Assembly: GCA_030836725.1 (NCBI GenBank)
Contig: JAUPLV010000107.1
Coordinates: forward strand, 1 to 7,242
DNA length: 7,242 bases
DNA from: Pseudomonadota bacterium
GTDB taxonomy: Bacteria > Pseudomonadota > Gammaproteobacteria > Burkholderiales > Thiobacillaceae
Direction of reading: 5' to 3'
Below, piece by piece: positions 1-6,251 of this stretch (the stretch's first letter is position 1; each line of letters starts with the position of its first letter). The translations under genes and the position numbers were made by a program. The notes below the pieces were generated by a model. It saw nothing but the letters and a program-made list of their open reading frames with translations. It was not told the origin of the DNA and made no database searches.

Positions 1-348
1 CCGCCCGGCGCCGGCGCGGCGGATCGATTCGGCCCCCAGCTGGAATTCGCCGCGCGCTTCATAGAGCGAGGGCAGGGCGCGGATTTCGACGTGGTCGCCG
101 TTGGCCGGGGTGAAGCCGGCAAACTGGTTGCGGCCGCGGAACATCACGCAGCGCACCTGGGCGTTCGCGTCCTTGAGGGAAAAATACCAGTGGCCCGACC
201 CGGCGCGCATGAAGTTGGTCACCTCGCCCTCCACCCACAGCAGCGGCAGCTGCGACTCCAGCGCGCGGCGCGCCATGCGGTTGAGCTCGCTCACGGTGAG
301 CACGGGAAGGGCGGATGCGGGGGCGGAAATATCGTCCAGTAAGTCCAT
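1..348 (-). CDS. xseA: Exodeoxyribonuclease VII large subunit, N-terminal part (truncated by window edge)
   Basis: This encodes the large, catalytic subunit of exonuclease VII, a cytoplasmic nuclease that works with XseB to degrade single-stranded DNA into oligonucleotides during repair. Only the first 116 residues are present, against roughly 400-460 in the family; the gene leaves the window at base 1, still in frame. Residues 16-110 match the N-terminal OB-fold that binds single-stranded DNA: the segments LTVSELNR (17-24), LWVEGEVTNF (37-46), SGHWYFSLKD (51-60), AQVRCVMFRGRN (63-74) and LYEARGEFQL (95-104) follow the family pattern closely. The catalytic domain lies outside. The start is the ATG at 348-346; a second ATG at 353-351 is in another frame. 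The gene is divergent from exbB, and the 338-base gap between them must hold its promoter. The family call is secure; nothing about activity can be judged from this fragment. Confidence 0.95.
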   Translation of the reverse strand, partial: MDLLDDISAPASALPVLTVSELNRMARRALESQLPLLWVEGEVTNFMRAGSGHWYFSLKDANAQVRCVMFRGRNQFAGFTPANGDHVEIRALPSLYEARGEFQLGAESIRRAGAGR

Positions 349-559
349 GGCATGCAGGATAGCTGCTCAGGCCGGGCATGGTTCATGCACAGCCATCAAA
401 CGTTCACAAAAAAAATATCTCAAAACCCTATTGACCTGGGTGTTATTTCATAACGTATTGTATTTAAAGGATAAATCAGATTGGCTATTTTTTAGGCCAT
501 GGCGGGTTTTCCTTTAGGCGCGGGCGTTTAGGGGTGGCCGCGGAGGGTTTCTCACAGAC

Positions 560-582
560 TTATCCACACCAATTGTGGAGAA
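560..582. promoter_or_regulatory. Inverted pair of DnaA-box-like sites
   Basis: TTATCCACA at 560-568 is a perfect match to the DnaA consensus TTATNCACA. TGTGGAGAA at 574-582 is the same box on the other strand with one mismatch (TTCTCCACA). They face each other across five bases and share a perfect 6-base inverted core, TCCACA/TGTGGA. A weaker third match, TTATTCATC (7 of 9), lies at 596-604. They fall about 105 bases before the chosen exbB start and beside the AT-rich core. DnaA binding, and any effect on exbB or xseA, is inferred from the motif only. The inverted repeat could instead serve another dimeric regulator. Confidence 0.5.
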
Positions 583-603
583 CTCCCATAAACGCTTATT
601 CAT

Positions 604-626
604 CAAGCTTTTGCAATTGAAGCTTG
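604..626. repeat. Inverted repeat CAAGCTT-N9-AAGCTTG upstream of exbB
   Basis: Two perfect 7-base arms, 604-610 and 620-626, are separated by nine bases. Because AAGCTT is itself palindromic, the pair can equally be read as a direct repeat with a 15-base period, so the symmetry is weaker evidence than it looks. It lies about 60 bases before the chosen exbB start, a plausible place for an operator or a small leader hairpin. No regulator can be named. Confidence 0.35.
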
Positions 627-686
627 CCGAAACCCTCGCGCGGGCGCTACATTTCGCCTGTTGTATTTATCGTGGAGTGGGATTCA

Positions 687-1292
687 GTGTTTGCCATCAT
701 TGAGGCGGCCGGTTGGCCGATCTGGCCGTTGATACTGGCGTCGGTTGTCGCCGTGGCCATTATTATCGAACGCGCGTACAGCCTGCGCACCCAGGAGGTC
801 GCGCCATCGAACCTGCTTTCGGAGACGATCAAGACCTATCGGGAGCGCGGTGCGACGCCGGAACTCACCGCGAGTCTGGCCGAGGATTCGCCGCTGGGGC
901 GGATTTTTTCGACCGCGCTTAAAAACGCCCACAACTCGCGCGAGGTGATGAAGGAATCGATCGAGGAATCCGGCCGGGCGGTGACCCACGAGCTCGACCG
1001 TTTCCTCACCTCGCTGGGCACCATCGCCAGCATGGCGCCGCTGCTGGGCCTGTTCGGCACGGTCATCGGCATGATCGAGATCTTCGGTTCGCAGACCTCC
1101 ACCGGCACCAACCCCGGCCAGCTGGCGCACGGCATTTCGATCGCGCTGTACAACACGGCGTTCGGTTTGATCGTGGCGATTCCGGCGATGATTTTCTACC
1201 GTTTCTTCCGCGCCAAGGTGGAATCGCTGGTGGTCGACATGGAGCAGCAGGCGATCAAGCTGGTTGAAATCGTTCACGGCGACAGGAAGTAA
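687..1292 (+). CDS. exbB: ExbB/TolQ/MotA-family proton channel subunit
   Basis: This is an inner-membrane subunit of an ExbB-ExbD type motor, which uses proton motive force to energise TonB-dependent outer-membrane uptake or a related envelope process. I place the start at GTG 687, giving 201 residues: it has GGAG nine bases upstream and begins at the family-like MFAIIEAAGWPIW. Other in-frame starts are GTG 672 and TTG 624, neither with a clear ribosome site. Three hydrophobic segments are seen: about 10-28, 107-133 and 150-174. The last two carry the conserved LLGLFGTVIGM and ALYNTAFGLIVAIP motifs, including T125 and T157, which by position should be the channel threonines known in ExbB. The soluble stretch between segments 1 and 2 is the expected cytoplasmic domain. 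exbD follows after three bases. No tonB is present, so whether it serves TonB or another partner is open. Confidence 0.9.
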   Translation: MFAIIEAAGWPIWPLILASVVAVAIIIERAYSLRTQEVAPSNLLSETIKTYRERGATPELTASLAEDSPLGRIFSTALKNAHNSREVMKESIEESGRAVTHELDRFLTSLGTIASMAPLLGLFGTVIGMIEIFGSQTSTGTNPGQLAHGISIALYNTAFGLIVAIPAMIFYRFFRAKVESLVVDMEQQAIKLVEIVHGDRK

Positions 1293-1295
1293 GCC

Positions 1296-1712
1296 ATGGA
1301 TTTTCGTAGAGGCCGCCGCGAAGACTATCCGGAAATCAACCTGATTCCGTTCATCGACATCCTGCTCGTCATCGTGATTTTCCTGGCGGTGACGACCACT
1401 TACGCGCGCTTTGCCGAACTCAAGATCAACCTGCCCACCAGCAGCGCCGAACAGACGCCGACCCTGCCCGTCCAGATCGAGGTGGCGGTTGGCGAAAGCG
1501 GTCTCTACCAGATCGACAGCGTCGCGGTGGGCGAGGCTACGGTCGACGAACTGGTCGCCGCGCTGGAGCAGGCCGCCGACAAGAAGGCCGATCCGGTGGT
1601 GGTGATCAACGCCGATGCGCGGGCATCGCATCAATCGGTGGTGAACGTGATGGAGGCGGCGCGCCGGGTCGGGCTTGCCCGCATCACCTTCGCCACGCAA
1701 ACGTCGCCCTGA
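1296..1712 (+). CDS. exbD: ExbD/TolR-family proton channel subunit
   Basis: This 138-residue inner-membrane protein is the partner of the preceding ExbB. A short basic N-terminus (RRGRRE) leads to INLIPFIDILL and a single transmembrane helix at about 15-36. D21 sits at the position of the one essential membrane aspartate in ExbD/TolR, which carries protons through the ExbB pore. The remainder, residues 40-138, is the periplasmic domain; the stretch DPVVVINADARASHQSVVNVMEAARRVG, seen at about 103-130, follows the family's usual pattern near the C-terminus. The length is typical. The start ATG lies three bases after the exbB stop, so the two are surely co-translated. lpxK begins 23 bases downstream. 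ExbD and TolR are hard to separate by sequence; without tolA, tolB or pal nearby, ExbD is the better name. Confidence 0.9.
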   Translation: MDFRRGRREDYPEINLIPFIDILLVIVIFLAVTTTYARFAELKINLPTSSAEQTPTLPVQIEVAVGESGLYQIDSVAVGEATVDELVAALEQAADKKADPVVVINADARASHQSVVNVMEAARRVGLARITFATQTSP

Positions 1713-1735
1713 CGGTCAAACGTCAAGCCGGCGCC

Positions 1736-2785
1736 ATGTTCTCCCCTCGGCGCCTCTGGGCGCGCACCGGCGTGCTCACGCTGCTGCTCCTGCCGCTGTC
1801 CGCCCTCTTCGCCGCTTTATCCGGGCTGCGCCGTCTGGCGTACCGGCGCGGCTGGCTGGCCTCGGTCGCGGTCGGCGTGCCGGTGATCGTCGTCGGCAAC
1901 ATCACCGCCGGCGGCAGCGGCAAAACTCCCCTGACCATCTGGCTGGTGAACCGGCTGCGCGCCCAGGGCCATCGCCCCGGCGTGGTCAGCCGCGGCTATG
2001 GCGGCTCGGCGCAGGCTTGCGTCGAGGTCAGTGCCGGCAGTTCGCCGGCGGAGGTGGGCGACGAACCCTTGCTGATCCATGTCAAGACGAACGCGCCGGT
2101 GATGGTGGGACGCGACCGGGCGGCGGCGGCGCGCGCCCTGCTGGCGCGGCATCCGGAGGTGGACGCGATCGTGTCGGACGACGGCCTGCAGCATTACCGC
2201 CTGCGGCGCGACATCGAGCTGGCGGTGATCGATGCGGCGAGCGGCCTGGGCAATGGCTGGCCGCTGCCGGCTGGCCCGCTGCGCGAACCGGAAAGCCGGC
2301 TCGGCAGCGTCGATGCGGTGATCCAGGTGGTGCGCGGCGCGGCGCGGCCTCGGGCGATCGAGGGCGCATGGCGCGTCGACTACAATGCAGGACAGGCTTG
2401 GCGATTGCGCGCGCCGCATGAAAAAAAACCGCTGAACGGGCTGCCGCGGCACGACTGGCTCGCCGCGACCGGCATCGGCCGACCGCAGGGTTTTTTCGAC
2501 ATGCTTGAAGCGCGGGGCATCCGTTTCAGCCCGCGGGCCTTCGCCGACCATCACGCCTTTCGGCCACAGGACCTGCCCGCCGACGGCGCCGTGCTGATGA
2601 CCGAAAAAGACGCGGTAAAATGCATGGCGTTCGCAGGAGCGGACTGGTGGGCGGTGGAACTGGATGTCGTCCCGGAAGCCGGGTTCGTTCATTGGCTGGG
2701 CGAACGCCTCGAACGCCTTTTATCAAAGCAGGCCGCAACAGCCGAAACGGCTGGCGCGCCGCCGAACGACAGGACCCGTATATGA
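1736..2785 (+). CDS. lpxK: Tetraacyldisaccharide 4'-kinase
   Basis: LpxK phosphorylates the 4' position of the tetraacyldisaccharide-1-phosphate precursor, giving lipid IVA, at the cytoplasmic face of the inner membrane. The 349 residues are a normal length. A hydrophobic N-terminal helix (about 13-30) anchors the protein. The P-loop follows in GNITAGGSGKTP (54-65), then the family motif PGVVSRGYGG (81-90), and SDDGLQHYRLRRD (147-159), which contains the conserved acidic pair. Near the C-terminus FADHHAF (269-275) and LMTEKDAVKC (287-296) are also characteristic. There is no clear ribosome site before ATG 1736, which suggests coupling to exbD. Its stop overlaps the next start as ATGA (2782-2785). 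One oddity is an A8 run at 2421-2428 inside the gene, encoding E-K-K, a possible slippage point. The call rests on several family motifs and is firm. Confidence 0.96.
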   Translation: MFSPRRLWARTGVLTLLLLPLSALFAALSGLRRLAYRRGWLASVAVGVPVIVVGNITAGGSGKTPLTIWLVNRLRAQGHRPGVVSRGYGGSAQACVEVSAGSSPAEVGDEPLLIHVKTNAPVMVGRDRAAAARALLARHPEVDAIVSDDGLQHYRLRRDIELAVIDAASGLGNGWPLPAGPLREPESRLGSVDAVIQVVRGAARPRAIEGAWRVDYNAGQAWRLRAPHEKKPLNGLPRHDWLAATGIGRPQGFFDMLEARGIRFSPRAFADHHAFRPQDLPADGAVLMTEKDAVKCMAFAGADWWAVELDVVPEAGFVHWLGERLERLLSKQAATAETAGAPPNDRTRI

Positions 2786-2970
2786 ATCCCAAGCTGCTCG
2801 AAATTCTGGTGTGTCCGGTCTGCAAGGGCCCGCTCGAATGGAAAAAATCCGCGAACGAGCTGGTGTGCCCGGCATGCCGGCTCGCCTATCCCATCCGTGA
2901 CGACATTCCGGTGATGCTTCCGGAAGAGGCGCGCGCGCTGAGTCAGGACGAAATTCACGGCCCGCGCTGA
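2782..2970 (+). CDS. Trm112/YcaR-family small zinc-ribbon protein
   Basis: This is a 62-residue protein of the Trm112-like (UPF0434, YcaR) family. It begins MNPKLLEILVCPVCKGPL, and two CPxC pairs, C11/C14 and C29/C32, form a likely zinc ribbon. The segment LAYPIRDDIPVML (34-46) is the family signature. In archaea and eukaryotes Trm112 is an activating partner of several methyltransferases; the role of the bacterial version is not settled. It sits between lpxK and kdsB, an order common in proteobacteria, overlapping the lpxK stop by four bases (ATGA), so translation is probably coupled. kdsB starts 11 bases after its stop. Placement suggests a link to envelope synthesis, but that is context only. 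A longer reading from upstream in the same frame exists but would lie inside lpxK and is not credible. Confidence 0.9.
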   Translation: MNPKLLEILVCPVCKGPLEWKKSANELVCPACRLAYPIRDDIPVMLPEEARALSQDEIHGPR

Positions 2971-2981
2971 CCCGGCCGATC

Positions 2982-3743
2982 ATGCATTTCCGCGTCGTCA
3001 TCCCCGCGCGTTACGCTTCCAGCCGGCTTCCGGGCAAGCCGCTGGCCGACATTGGCGGCAAACCGATGGTGCTGCGCGTGCTGGAGCGCGCCCTGCAGGC
3101 GGGGGCCGAGTCGGTGGTGGTCGCCACCGACGACGCGCGTGTGCAGCAGGCGGTCGAGGCTGCCGGTCATCAGGCCCTGATGACCTCGCCCGAGCATCAG
3201 TCCGGCACCGAGCGTCTGGTCGAGGTCGCCGAAACCCTGGGCTGGCCGGACGACACCCTGGTGGTCAACGTGCAGGGCGACGAGCCGCTGATCGACCCGG
3301 CATTGATCCGCGAAGCCGCGCGCCAGCTGGTGCTGCACGACGATGCGGTGATGGCCACGCTGGCGCATCCGATCCACGATCATGCCGACTTCATCAATCC
3401 CAACGTGGTCAAGGTCGTCGCCGACGAGGCCGGCTATGCGCTGTATTTCAGCCGCGCGCCGATTCCCTGGCCGCGCGATGCGTTCGCGGTGGCGGGGCAG
3501 CCGATGCCGCGCGAACTCGGGGCGCTGCGCCACATCGGCCTGTATGCCTATCGCGCCGGATTCCTGCGAACCTACGCCAGCCTGGCCAGTTCGCCGCTGG
3601 AGCGCTACGAAATGCTCGAACAATTGCGCGTGCTGTGGCACGGGCACCGCATCAGCCTGGGAATCACGCCCACCGCGCCGGCTCCCGGCGTCGACACGCC
3701 GGAAGACCTGGCGCGGGTTCGTGGCCTGTTTGCCGCCGCATAG
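2982..3743 (+). CDS. kdsB: 3-deoxy-manno-octulosonate cytidylyltransferase (CMP-Kdo synthetase)
   Basis: KdsB joins CTP and Kdo to make CMP-Kdo, the activated sugar that WaaA adds to lipid IVA, in the cytoplasm. At 253 residues it is a typical length. The N-terminal nucleotide-binding motif is VIPARYASSRLPGKPL (6-21); NVQGDEPLI (96-104) holds the magnesium-binding aspartate; YFSRAPIPW (155-163), GLYAYR (187-192 region), PLERYEMLEQLR (205-216) and GVDTPEDL (236-243) are all strongly conserved in the family. The start ATG lies 11 bases after the preceding stop, with no strong ribosome site, consistent with translation coupled within the lpxK cluster. The gene supplies the step just after LpxK in the same pathway, which explains the linkage. 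It appears to end the envelope transcript, although no terminator is visible behind it. Confidence 0.97.
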   Translation: MHFRVVIPARYASSRLPGKPLADIGGKPMVLRVLERALQAGAESVVVATDDARVQQAVEAAGHQALMTSPEHQSGTERLVEVAETLGWPDDTLVVNVQGDEPLIDPALIREAARQLVLHDDAVMATLAHPIHDHADFINPNVVKVVADEAGYALYFSRAPIPWPRDAFAVAGQPMPRELGALRHIGLYAYRAGFLRTYASLASSPLERYEMLEQLRVLWHGHRISLGITPTAPAPGVDTPEDLARVRGLFAAA

Positions 3744-3748
3744 CAGCC

Positions 3749-3792
3749 GCTTGAATCGCCCAATAAAAATTTTTAAGTGTTGCTTGAATCGC
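3749..3792. repeat. Two copies of an 11-base direct repeat upstream of adk
   Basis: GCTTGAATCGC occurs at 3749-3759 and again at 3782-3792, identical, 33 bases apart. That is close to three turns of the helix, so both copies would face the same side of the DNA. They bracket the A5T5 tract before the putative adk promoter. They may be paired sites for a regulator, or just a remnant duplication. No known motif is recognised. Confidence 0.4.
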
Positions 3793-3809
3793 GCTTGCCT
3801 TAGTCTAGT
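3765..3809 (+). promoter_or_regulatory. adk: Possible adk promoter with AT-rich upstream element
   Basis: The 103-base gap before adk is AT-rich (34 G or C in bases 3751-3840). A perfect A5T5 tract (3765-3774) resembles an UP element. It is followed by TTGCTT (3780-3785) and, after 18 bases, TCTAGT (3804-3809), as rough -35 and -10 boxes. An alternative -35 is TTGAAT (3784-3789). Matches are only partial, so the exact boxes are uncertain; that a promoter lies in this gap is more likely than not. Confidence 0.35.
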
Positions 3810-3846
3810 GCGGTTTGAAACATTCATTATCTAAGGGAGACATGCA

Positions 3847-4500
3847 ATGCGTTTGATTCTGTTGGGCGGCCCCGGCGCCGGCAAAGGTACACAGGCCAAT
3901 TACATCAAGGAAAAGTACGGCATTCCCCAGATTTCCACCGGCGACATGCTGCGTGCGCAGATCAAGGGCGGCACCGAGCTGGGCATGAAGGCCAAGGCCA
4001 TCATGGACGCGGGCGGCCTGGTTTCCGACGACATCATCATCGGCATGGTCAAGGCCCGCCTGACCGAAGCCGACTGCAAGAACGGCTACCTGTTCGACGG
4101 TTTCCCCCGCACCATTCCGCAGGCCGAGGCGATGAAGGCCGCCGGCGTGCCGATCGACTACGTGGTCGAGATCGACGTCGCCGACGAAGAGATCGTCAAG
4201 CGCATGTCGGGCCGCCGCGTGCATGTGGCCTCGGGCCGCACCTACCACGTCGTGTTCAACCCGCCCAAAGTGGCCGGCAAGGACGACGCCACCGGCGAAG
4301 ACCTGATCCAGCGCGACGACGACCATGAAGACACCGTCAAGAAGCGTCTCGACGTGTATCACGCCCAGACCGAGCCGCTGGTCAAGTACTACGGCGACTG
4401 GGCCGCGCGCGGCGAAGCCGGCGCACCCAAGTACGTCAAGGTTTCCGGCGTCGGCAAGGTCGATGGCATCCGCGATTCGATCTTTGCCGCGCTCGGCTGA
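3847..4500 (+). CDS. adk: Adenylate kinase
   Basis: Adenylate kinase interconverts ATP plus AMP and two ADP in the cytoplasm and is essential in most bacteria. The 217 residues match the long bacterial form. The P-loop GGPGAGKGT is at 7-15, the AMP-binding segment STGDMLRAQI at 30-39, and DGFPRT at 84-89. The LID domain spans about 122-159, opening with GRRVHVASGRTYH and closing with LIQRDDD; it lacks the four cysteines of zinc-binding versions, as is usual in Gram-negative bacteria. The start ATG 3847 has GGGAG seven bases upstream; an ATG at 3842 is out of frame. A 103-base gap separates it from kdsB, so it probably has its own promoter. An unrecognised gene follows 23 bases downstream. Adk is also the enzyme that recycles AMP made in pyrophosphate-yielding reactions, which suits the pfp/hppA neighbours, though this is only suggestive. 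Confidence 0.98.
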   Translation: MRLILLGGPGAGKGTQANYIKEKYGIPQISTGDMLRAQIKGGTELGMKAKAIMDAGGLVSDDIIIGMVKARLTEADCKNGYLFDGFPRTIPQAEAMKAAGVPIDYVVEIDVADEEIVKRMSGRRVHVASGRTYHVVFNPPKVAGKDDATGEDLIQRDDDHEDTVKKRLDVYHAQTEPLVKYYGDWAARGEAGAPKYVKVSGVGKVDGIRDSIFAALG

Positions 4501-4523
4501 TTGAATCCAGGCTGATCGGAACG

Positions 4524-4889
4524 ATGCCGCAGCAGATTGCCCCGCTGACCGACACCGAACGCTGGATCGTATCCAGCGCGGTGAAGGAACGCTACGGCAA
4601 GGATGTCGAGATTCAGTCCGTCGAAACCGAAATCCGCCTGCATGCCGACGACCGCGAACTGACACTGTGCCCGGGCCTTTACTGGAACGAGCGCGGCTGT
4701 CATTTCGTGCTCTCAAAAACCGGCGATTCGCGTTACCGCAGCATGTTTTTTTATCGCATCCGTGACCGCTTTTCGACCGGACGCGAGGAATACGACGACA
4801 TCGGCGACTGCGTCACCACGCTGCTGAAAATGCAGGCCGACGAAGAAGTCCGGCGCCTGGCCGAGAACGAAGCGCCCGGCGCCAGTTAG
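4524..4889 (+). CDS. Unrecognised conserved-looking protein, 121 residues
   Basis: I do not recognise a family. The protein is soluble, with no signal peptide or membrane segment, and rich in charged residues. An N-terminal helix-like stretch (LTDTERWIVSSAVKERYG, 8-25) leads to alternating strand-like segments (VEIQSVETEIRL, 28-39; LTLCPGLYWNERGCHFVLSK, seen at about 46-65; YRSMFFYRIRDRF, 71-83), and it ends in an acidic helix (YDDIGDCVTTLLKMQADEEVRRLAENEA) after about residue 90. Three cysteines (49, 59, 96) are not arranged as a metal site. Codon choice and base composition resemble the flanking genes, so it looks like a resident gene. It lies 23 bases after adk, with GGAA as a weak ribosome site, and is followed by the terminator at 4901-4940, so adk and this gene probably form one transcript. 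Confidence 0.8.
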   Translation: MPQQIAPLTDTERWIVSSAVKERYGKDVEIQSVETEIRLHADDRELTLCPGLYWNERGCHFVLSKTGDSRYRSMFFYRIRDRFSTGREEYDDIGDCVTTLLKMQADEEVRRLAENEAPGAS

Positions 4890-4900
4890 CAGTTAGAAGC

Positions 4901-4940
4901 AAGCCAGCCCTGTAATCGATGAGACCAGGCTGGCTTTTTT
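4901..4940 (+). terminator. Rho-independent terminator after the adk transcript
   Basis: AAGCCAGCC (4901-4909) pairs perfectly over nine bases with GGCTGGCTT (4928-4936). The loop is 18 bases and the stem runs into six T residues (4935-4940). It starts 11 bases after the stop of the 121-residue gene and ends 54 bases before pfp. On the other strand there is no T run, so it acts only on plus-strand transcripts. Confidence 0.88.
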
Positions 4941-4994
4941 GTTGGGCAAAACACCAATTTATTGCGTTGAACTGAAAGTAGAGGAGACATCCCC

Positions 4995-6251
4995 ATGGCG
5001 AAAAAAATGAACGCGTTTTATGCACAGTCCGGCGGCGTGACCGCCGTCATCAACGCCTCGGCCTGCGGCGTGATCGAAACCGCGCGCAAGCACAAGGACA
5101 AGATCGGCAAGGTCTACGCCGGCCGCAACGGCATCATCGGCGCCCTGACCGAAGACCTGATCGACACCACCAAGGAATCCGCCGCCGACATCGCCGCGCT
5201 GCGCACCACGCCGTCGGGCGCCTTCGGCTCCTGCCGCTTCAAGCTGAAGTCGCTGGAAGCCAACAAGCGCGAGTACGCACGCCTGATCGAAGTCTTCAAG
5301 GCGCACAACATCGGCTACTTTTTCTACAACGGCGGCGGCGATTCGGCCGACACCTGCTTCAAGGTCAGCCAGCTGTCCGAGCAGATGGGCTACCCGATCC
5401 AGGCCATCCACGTGCCGAAGACCGTCGACAACGACTTGCCGATCACCGACTGCTGCCCCGGCTTCGGCTCGGTCGCCAAGTACATCGCCGTCTCCACCCT
5501 GGAAGCCAGCTACGACGTGCGCTCGATGGCCAAGACCTCGACCAAGGTGTTCGTGCTCGAAGTGATGGGCCGCCACGCCGGCTGGATCGCCGCTGCCGGC
5601 GGACTGGTCGAAGACCATGGCATCCCGGTCGTCATCCTGTTCCCGGAAATCGAATTCGACCAGAAGAAATTCCTCGCTCGCGTCGACAAGCTGGTGAAGG
5701 CACACGGCTACTGCACCGTCGTCGTCTCCGAAGGCTGCCATTACCCGGACGGCAAGTTCCTCGCCGAGCAGGGCACCCGCGATGCCTTCGGCCACGCCCA
5801 GCTGGGCGGCGCCGCCCCGGTGGTCGCCAACATGATCAAGGACGCGCTCGGCCACAAGTTCCATTGGGCCGTCGCCGACTACCTGCAGCGCGCCGCGCGC
5901 CACATCGCCTCGAAGACCGACGTCAAGCAGGCCTACGAGCTGGGCAAGAAAGCCGTCGAACTGGCGATCAAGGGCCACAACTCGGTGATGCCGACCGTCG
6001 ATCGTCTGTCCGATGAGCCGTACAAGTACAAGATCGGCATGGCCGACCTGAAGGACGTGGCCAACGTCGAGAAGTTCATGCCGCGCGACTTCATCACCAA
6101 GGACGGCTTCGGCATCACGCCCAAGTGCAAGCGCTACCTGACGCCGCTGATCCAGGGCGAGGACTATCCGAAGTATCAGGATGGCCTGCCGGTGTACGTG
6201 ACGCTGAAGAACGTCGCGGTGGCGAAGAAGCTGGCGGCGTTCAAGCTCTGA
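4995..6251 (+). CDS. pfp: Pyrophosphate-dependent 6-phosphofructokinase
   Basis: This enzyme reversibly transfers phosphate between pyrophosphate and fructose 6-phosphate, making fructose 1,6-bisphosphate, in the cytoplasm. The 418 residues contain the phosphofructokinase signature motifs. Two positions separate it from ATP enzymes: YNGGGDS (111-117) puts an Asp where ATP-dependent forms have Gly (E. coli G104), and VPKTVDND (140-147) has Lys in place of the ATP-type Gly (E. coli G124). Both are established marks of pyrophosphate use. MGRHAGW (191-197) and VSEGCHYPDGK (244-254) are substrate-site motifs. The start ATG 4995 has GAGGAG eight bases upstream. A terminator precedes it, so the promoter must lie in about 4937-4980, where I see no clear -35/-10 pair. 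The hppA gene downstream is a natural partner; in some methanotrophs the two are known to be linked. The direction in the cell cannot be told from sequence. Confidence 0.95.
   Translation: MAKKMNAFYAQSGGVTAVINASACGVIETARKHKDKIGKVYAGRNGIIGALTEDLIDTTKESAADIAALRTTPSGAFGSCRFKLKSLEANKREYARLIEVFKAHNIGYFFYNGGGDSADTCFKVSQLSEQMGYPIQAIHVPKTVDNDLPITDCCPGFGSVAKYIAVSTLEASYDVRSMAKTSTKVFVLEVMGRHAGWIAAAGGLVEDHGIPVVILFPEIEFDQKKFLARVDKLVKAHGYCTVVVSEGCHYPDGKFLAEQGTRDAFGHAQLGGAAPVVANMIKDALGHKFHWAVADYLQRAARHIASKTDVKQAYELGKKAVELAIKGHNSVMPTVDRLSDEPYKYKIGMADLKDVANVEKFMPRDFITKDGFGITPKCKRYLTPLIQGEDYPKYQDGLPVYVTLKNVAVAKKLAAFKL

Larger units (their letters stand above)
349..686. other. Divergent intergenic region between xseA and exbB with AT-rich core
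   Basis: No convincing gene is seen in this 338-base gap. Bases 401-500 contain only about 31 G or C in 100, a sharp dip against the GC-rich flanking genes, and include an A8 run at 408-415. Such a dip is usual for a divergent promoter region. A TTGACC at 431-436 could be a plus-strand -35 box, but the best -10 candidates at normal spacing are poor. On the minus strand TACAAT (462-457) is a good -10 for xseA but has no good -35. A small perfect hairpin, GTTAT-TTC-ATAAC, sits at 442-454. The right half holds a DnaA-box-like pair and an AAGCTT repeat, listed separately. The open frame continues upstream of exbB to a TTG at 624, but residues encoded there do not look like the family. Confidence 0.6.

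Noticed and set aside
401..604. Chromosomal replication origin
   Set aside because: There is an AT-rich tract and DnaA-like boxes, but only one perfect box and one near match, and none of the usual neighbours (dnaA, dnaN, rpmH, gidA).
684..1700. Long open frame on the minus strand across exbB and exbD
   Set aside because: It is opposite two well-supported genes, is rich in Arg, His, Asp and Gly as expected for antisense of GC-rich coding DNA, and shows no family motif.
3805..4716. 303-codon minus-strand open frame across adk
   Set aside because: It is the antisense shadow of adk and the following gene; the plus-strand products have clear motifs or native codon use and this one does not.
4959..5978. 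339-codon minus-strand open frame across pfp
   Set aside because: It is antisense to pfp, low in complexity (repeated V, G, D, A) and without a recognisable domain.
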